The translations under genes and the position numbers were made by a program. The notes beneath the pieces are model-generated. The model saw only the letters and a list, made by a program, of their open reading frames with translations, searched no databases and was not told the DNA's origin. 64,000 bases of DNA, from the NCBI GenBank assembly GCA_947462335.1, contig OX381710.1, positions 31,239,004-31,303,003 of the forward strand, written 5' to 3'. The DNA comes from Harmothoe impar. Its lineage: Eukaryota; Annelida; Polychaeta; Phyllodocida; Polynoidae. Of this stretch, positions 61,501 through 64,000 are shown in pieces (positions within the stretch are counted from its first letter, which is position 1; each line of letters opens with the position of its first letter).

Positions 61501-63582
61501 AAGCAGTATACAATTGATACAACCAAATGTCAGTCTAAGTGGTTATATACAATTAACACCTCCCATAGAAACACTTATTCTACAATTAATTGTATGTCAC
61601 CCAATGTTAATGTTATATTGGTGCTTCACAAGTTTCAATTGTATCTATGGTCATATACTTAGATACAATTGAAGATAATAATGCGGCTTGTGAAACACCA
61701 AAATATTAGCGGGCATGGTATGAGCTCCACACTAATATGCATTGTGAAACACTTATACATTAGTTCTGTCTAGATTGTAGGCCTAACACCCTGACTTAAC
61801 ATCTTGGTTGTAGACCTTTGTGAAACACTTTTTATAAGCAGTATACAATTGATACAACCAAATGTCAGTCTAAGTGGTTATATACAATTAACACCTCCCA
61901 TAGAAACACTTATTCTACAACTAATTGTATGTCACCCTTGTGAAACACCCCACAGAGGTGACTATTATTGCTCAGTGATATCTTCAAAAAGCAATGCTTT
62001 TAATCTCCTCTATGGCGGATCTTGTTGAACAAAATATGACTTGTCGCAGTTCCCTGTAAACACTTCCCAGAAATGGTTTCCCTGGTGAGGTTCTACTAAA
62101 CTTGTTGACACAGGGGCGGGCCCCTGGGTCATATGCACGATTAAGACGTTTTTGCCAGAGCAAGTAAATGTATTGCTGCATTATACTCAAATCGCATGCT
62201 ATATCTAGAGCCATAGTTTGAGACTCAGAGGTCACCAGGATGACTCTATGGTTCTTAAAATAATCAGGAGTATCATTAAATCATTAGATATTCTTGTTAA
62301 AAAGCTATTTCCTCATGTCAGATCATTAATAATTATTAGGCCGTTAGACTCAGTAGGAGCCTGACCTAGTACATAATCAATGGGTAAGCCATCTAGACAT
62401 AACCATCGGAGAAGTGTGTAATTTGTATGATAATTATGTGTCACTGAACCTATTTTCAAAGCATATAGAACAAAGAAGAGTGGTGCATTATATCCTGATT
62501 TATTCATCCCACCAGGCCTTCTTGGGACAGCAGAACTTGGGGCACAGTCTCTCGTCATGCAAGTGGAAATTGTCCTGTATATGGTCAGTATTTCATTCTC
62601 GATTTGACATAGACTTTATTTCTGTTTTCATGACAATTAAGTATAGTTTTAATCCTATATAGATGCGGTTATTGAATTGAAATTGTGCTTGCAGTTCCCA
62701 CTAGGAAATGGTATTGCGGCTTCTATCCGCGTTGGACAGTTTCTTGGTTCTGGTGATGCAAAATCGGCCTGTACCGCTGCTCGAGTAGCAATTACCTTCA
62801 TCGGTAAGTTAATCACAAGTCACGTGGATACAGAACCTTGTTTCCTGACAAGTCATTAAGTCTTGGTCAACGCTGATGAACCAGTTGATAATGTTGACTT
62901 AACGTCCAATTGTCTGGGAACATACATGTATACTTTATAGTAATATAACTATTCCATATCACCACCGCCACAACGTTCCGAAGAGTATTTCCATCATAAT
63001 TGATTATGAGTTTTAAAACATGATAACATGATAATGTGCTTGGAATAGTGGCATAATCATAGCCAACATTAAACTCCATTTAAGATATGTCAAAGGTCCG
63101 TTGCTGGTAAACAGGTATATCCCCTGAATAATGACGTTGAACAATGGGTTTAACCCCACTGCAATAACACCATTTCTGTTCCTTCTATTTCTTTTCTAGG
63201 CATGATGGGCATTGTGCTGGGGATTTTGATGGTTATTCTGAAAGACAGTTTGCCACTGATATTCTCAAATGATGCGTAAGTGTATGTTCCAGCTGGAGGA
63301 TTATATTATTATCAGCTATTTCCCTCGCGTTTCTATTCATAATGTCATCATTCTCGTTTTAGTGTGCACCGCACAAAAAACAATGTCTGACACATGATGA
63401 CTATTCCGCTCCATTTATACTTTTAATTGTAATCATATTGCTCTATTCATTTAAATACATATTTAGTAATAAGTCATTTATCCAATTACTATTTCAAATA
63501 TATGTTTTTTAGGGATGTGATTTCGGTGGCATCCACGATATTCCCGGTGATGGGTGTCTACATGCTGTTTGACTGTGTGGCA
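52403..63582 (+). CDS. SLC47A1: SLC47A/MATE multidrug and toxin extrusion transporter, 14 coding exons, 3' end outside the window
   Basis: This is a polytopic membrane transporter of the MATE family. Animal members export organic cations in exchange for protons at apical membranes. The exons join in frame (52403-52579, 52999-53100, 53244-53312, 53520-53568, 53833-53932, 54519-54561, 54965-55009, 55189-55286, 56360-56457, 57225-57338, 62516-62583, 62695-62803, 63200-63275, 63513-63582) to 406 residues. Family hallmarks by residue: FCGHLGKLQLDAVALA (77-92), GLSSACDTLFAQVYGS (105-120), GIILQRS (127-133), GQDVDV (159-164), GWDRECLENW (261-270), GIEWWSFEAG (285-294), ELGAQSLV (305-312), and ASIRVGQFLGSGDA from exon 13. 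Glu287 and Glu292 align with human MATE1 Glu273 and Glu278. Gln314 and Asp403 stand where human has Glu300 and Glu389. The rest of TM10 to the C terminus is beyond the right edge. Vertebrate SLC47A1 and SLC47A2 may both be co-orthologues. Confidence 0.95.
52999..53100 (+). CDS. SLC47A1: Transporter exon 3 (TM1 and the start of TM2)
   Basis: Residues 60-93, including FCGHLGKLQLDAVALA, the most family-diagnostic loop. The donor GTACGA is weak, but the join is fixed by protein similarity and phase 0. Confidence 0.93.
53244..53312 (+). CDS. SLC47A1: Transporter exon 4 (TM2, GLSSACDTLFAQ)
   Basis: Residues 94-116, ILNVFGISIAVGLSSACDTL then FAQ. Acceptor TTTCTTTACAG, phase 0 at both ends. Confidence 0.94.
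53520..53568 (+). CDS. SLC47A1: Transporter exon 5 (cytosolic loop)
   Basis: Residues 117-133 (VYGSESKHKLGIILQR, with Ser133 split). It corresponds to the TYGSQN...GVILQRS loop of vertebrate MATE1. It ends in phase 1 at GTGAGT. Confidence 0.92.
53833..53932 (+). CDS. SLC47A1: Transporter exon 6 (TM3)
   Basis: Residues 133-166, ILFLGLSSLPCIAIHIN then TEALCLLLGQDVDVAR. Enters in phase 1 and leaves in phase 2. Confidence 0.93.
54094..54378. mobile_element. G-tract MITE in intron 6
   Basis: The left end AGGGAGTGTTCATTTATTAG and right end AATAAAATGAATACTCCCT are flanked by TA on both sides. Inside are repeated CGACCCCTCCTGAGGGGGG-type units. Same family as 33051-33300. Confidence 0.7.
54519..54561 (+). 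CDS. SLC47A1: Transporter exon 7 (TM4)
   Basis: A 43-nt micro-exon, residues 166-180 (R, then MAGEYILVLIPGTF). Acceptor ATTTGTTCAG and donor GTAAGT. The phase matches both neighbours. Confidence 0.9.
54705..54945. repeat. Diverged G-tract element in intron 7
   Basis: It begins AGTGGCAATCTTTAACAACA and ends near ACTCACTAACTAAACACCAC. It has several long G runs and a CCAAATTGC-like core. Probably an old copy of the 33051 family. Confidence 0.45.
54965..55009 (+). CDS. SLC47A1: Transporter exon 8 (TM4-TM5 turn)
   Basis: A 45-nt micro-exon, residues 181-195 (CFFFYIAILKYIQNQ), matching the FLYMLQVKYLLNQ segment of human MATE1. Phase 0 at both ends, donor GTAACG. Confidence 0.9.
55189..55286 (+). 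CDS. SLC47A1: Transporter exon 9 (TM5)
   Basis: Residues 196-228, NIIIPTLILGGIVNVLNAVL then HYLMVYVADYGIM. Two donors overlap (AT|GTAGGT and ATGTAG|GTATC). The first keeps the frame with exon 10 (ATG GGT). Confidence 0.92.
55287..56359 (+). other. Intron 9 of the transporter gene
   Basis: AT-rich, with no recognised element. A region with repeated TTTTT/AAAAA runs and GGGACCCCCC blocks (about 55660-56200) has weak inverted similarity between its ends (AAGGTTGATCGCTACTC near 55401 and GAGTAGCGATCAACCTT near 56179). That indicates a diverged inverted-repeat element of about 800 bp. Confidence 0.5.
56360..56457 (+). CDS. SLC47A1: Transporter exon 10 (TM6)
   Basis: Residues 228-261, GSAVSQCICYVLFLVLTVGY then VLCSGLYKDTWN. 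Donor G|GTCAGT leaves phase 1 so that Gly261 is completed by exon 11. Confidence 0.93.
56930..57070. repeat. G-tract element fragment in intron 10
   Basis: It starts TATAGGGACTGGTCATTCAG and carries poly-G blocks and GGGACCAAAGTAACC units like the 33051 family. The right terminus was not identified. Confidence 0.45.
57225..57338 (+). CDS. SLC47A1: Transporter exon 11 (TM7, two key glutamates)
   Basis: Residues 261-299, from GWDRECLENWGQFLSLAVFG to GIEWWSFEAGIFLAG. Glu287 and Glu292 align with human MATE1 Glu273 and Glu278, known to be important for transport. Ends in phase 1 at GTGAGT. Confidence 0.95.
57518..58390. mobile_element. AACGTT-iterated MITE in intron 11
   Basis: The ends TGCTGCCCAAGTAACAAG and CTTGTCACCTGGGTGGCA are imperfect inverted repeats. 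Dense AACGTTGATTTAACGTTTTT-type motifs cluster near both ends. No coding frame. Confidence 0.6.
58478..58762 (-). other. Unidentified 94-residue open frame in intron 11
   Basis: The minus-strand frame reads protein-like (MWLNISETSTGPPHFFLSSD, then RKKRNSTINPTGKSAQELVA, and later YNYDEIVVTSTLYSPARRFL). It has no splice context or family I recognise. It may be a retroelement fragment or chance. Confidence 0.2.
59021..59092 (+). pseudogene. Degenerate tRNA-like or SINE relic
   Basis: TAGCTCTGTGGCC resembles an A box, and GGTTGTGAATTCAATCC about 45 bp later resembles a B box with an insertion. No cloverleaf could be drawn. Weak call. Confidence 0.25.
59430..59526. repeat. Short foldback element, CCAGTGGGCACAAAA ends
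   Basis: CCAGTGGGCACAAAATTCGG on the left, TTCTATGCCCACTGGGAG on the right, with GTTGAATCAATATTGGAT-type units between. Second copy of the 4507-4634 design. Confidence 0.65.
59828..60472 (+). mobile_element. GTGTTTCACA-family MITE, copy 3
   Basis: The best-preserved copy: CTGTGGGGTGTTTCACAAGG at the left, CTTGTGAAACACCCCACAG at the right (perfect 19-bp inverted termini). Internal GTGTTTC-type motifs lie at about 59873, 59956, 60031 and 60302. Inverted GTGAAACACC motifs lie at about 60370 and 60457. Non-coding. Confidence 0.85.
60478..61145. mobile_element. Sibling element sharing the GTGTTTCACAAGG terminus
   Basis: It starts GGTGTTTCACAAGGGCTGTA and ends near TTTTGGCCGTTGTGAAACAG. Internal AAGTGTTTCAAAA and TTTTGAAACACYT motifs flank copies of AGAATGATC. 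Otherwise it is unlike the neighbouring family. Confidence 0.6.
61195..61955 (-). mobile_element. GTGTTTCACA-family MITE, copy 4, inverted, with internal tandem duplication
   Basis: It is bounded by CAGTGGGGTGTTTCACATGG and CTTGTGAAACACCCCACAG and is reversed relative to copy 3. A 333-bp segment (starting CACCCAATGTTAATGTTATA at 61265 and again at 61598) is tandemly duplicated with very few differences. Confidence 0.8.
62516..62583 (+). CDS. SLC47A1: Transporter exon 12 (TM8, Gln314 at the Glu300 position)
   Basis: Residues 299-321, GLLGTAELGAQSLVMQVEIV then LYM. By alignment, Gln314 stands where human MATE1 has Glu300, and Glu316 lies two positions on. Donor GTCAGT, phase 0. Confidence 0.94.
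62695..62803 (+). CDS. SLC47A1: Transporter exon 13 (TM8-TM9 loop)
   Basis: Residues 322-358, FPLGNGIAASIRVGQFLGSG then DAKSACTAARVAITFIG. It corresponds to the ASVRVGNALGAGD hallmark of animal MATEs. Leaves in phase 1. Confidence 0.95.
63200..63275 (+). CDS. SLC47A1: Transporter exon 14 (TM9)
   Basis: Residues 358-383, GMMGIVLGILMVILKDSLPL then IFSNDA. Acceptor TTCTTTTCTAG, leaves in phase 2 at GTAAGT. Confidence 0.93.
63513..63582 (+). CDS. SLC47A1: Transporter exon 15 (TM10 start, Asp403)
   Basis: Residues 383-406, DVISVASTIFPVMGVYMLFD then CVA. Asp403 aligns with human MATE1 Glu389. Ends in phase 0 at GCA|GTAAGT. The following exon is outside the window. Confidence 0.93.
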
Positions 63583-64000
63583 GTAAGTAGCCATTATCCT
63601 GAAATACAATTTATGTGACAAGAGTATTCCTCCATATAAATGGTTTAAAGGGTCGAGTTGAGTTTTGAAAATATTTTTATTGGCTGAAATTTACATGATC
63701 AAGTCAAGCAATTCAAAAATGGCCAATGTATACATGAAAAATAATTCAAGATCCAGAAATCTTCCTTTGCTTATACTGGAAGTCAACAGAGAGTATTGTC
63801 CACTTGGTTTGACATTAGACCACTTCAAAATACAAGAATCAAAAAGAGATAGTTTTGTTGTTGTTTATGCACAAAACTGAATGAAAATAAAATGGTACAA
63901 ATGACCCAAATGTGGGAATATTTCCTTTCAAGTAAAATCTGCACATGTCGGCAATGCGGTCATATATAGAAGTAATATTAATGTTCACAAAGTTCTACTA
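63583..64000 (+). other. Start of intron 15 of the transporter gene
   Basis: AT-rich, with no exon recognised before the window edge. The 71-residue open frame at 63665-63880 shows no MATE similarity. Confidence 0.6.

Larger units (their letters stand above)
57339..62515 (+). other. Intron 11 of the transporter gene (5.2 kb, repeat-rich)
   Basis: At least five inverted-repeat elements occupy much of this intron: 57518-58390, 59430-59526, 59828-60472, 60478-61145 and 61195-61955. Separate entries describe them. Between them are an unexplained open frame (58478-58762, minus) and a weak tRNA-like relic (59021-59092). Confidence 0.8.

Noticed and set aside
62867..63079. 70-residue minus-strand frame between transporter exons 13 and 14
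   Set aside because: Lies in an intron of the transporter gene, AT-rich, no similarity recognised.

Overview
This is a eukaryotic nuclear genomic window. Genes are split by GT-AG introns, exons are short, intergenic DNA is AT-rich, (TA)n and poly-G microsatellites are common, and small inverted-repeat transposons (MITEs) are dense. The repeat style and the protein relationships suggest a non-vertebrate animal, probably a marine invertebrate (an echinoderm, hemichordate, amphioxus or similar). The sequence alone does not fix the species. There are no bacterial-type operons and no CRISPR arrays.

Right side (about 49.1-63.6 kb, plus strand): the best-supported gene is an SLC47A/MATE multidrug-and-toxin extrusion transporter. 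I resolve a TATA-box promoter, a non-coding first exon and 14 coding exons. They join in frame to 406 residues, about the first 70% of a MATE1-type protein, and the gene runs off the right edge. Its introns are full of MITEs. Intron 11 (57339-62515) holds oppositely oriented copies of one element family. Two of the four acidic residues known to matter in human MATE1 are conserved, one is Asp and one is Gln.

Left side (1 to about 20 kb, minus strand): a second gene is inferred from six exons whose splice sites and phases chain together. It has a start-codon exon at 17314-17979, a Pro/Ser-rich middle, and a basic helix plus an F-D-x-x-x-F-K-A motif running off the left edge. The end of the model resembles the region before the cyclic-nucleotide-binding domain of CNBD2-like proteins, but that assignment is tentative. 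A GC-rich ETS/CRE/E2F-like motif cluster at about 19.85-19.93 kb is a plausible promoter for it.

Middle (about 20-49 kb): no host gene was found. The region holds one open, 5'-truncated non-LTR retrotransposon reverse transcriptase (36244-37797, minus), a Ty3/gypsy-type pol relic near 33.8 kb, a tRNA-like sequence inside a short inverted-repeat element with a 4-bp target duplication, several tandem arrays, and many MITE or foldback families (TA, TTA and TATTT target duplications, and nested insertions).

The most unusual repeat is a family of about 640 bp with four copies. Its terminal motif GTGTTTCACAAG is repeated inside the element in both orientations. A second family, unrelated in sequence, has a similar design with a different motif (AGGATAGCA).
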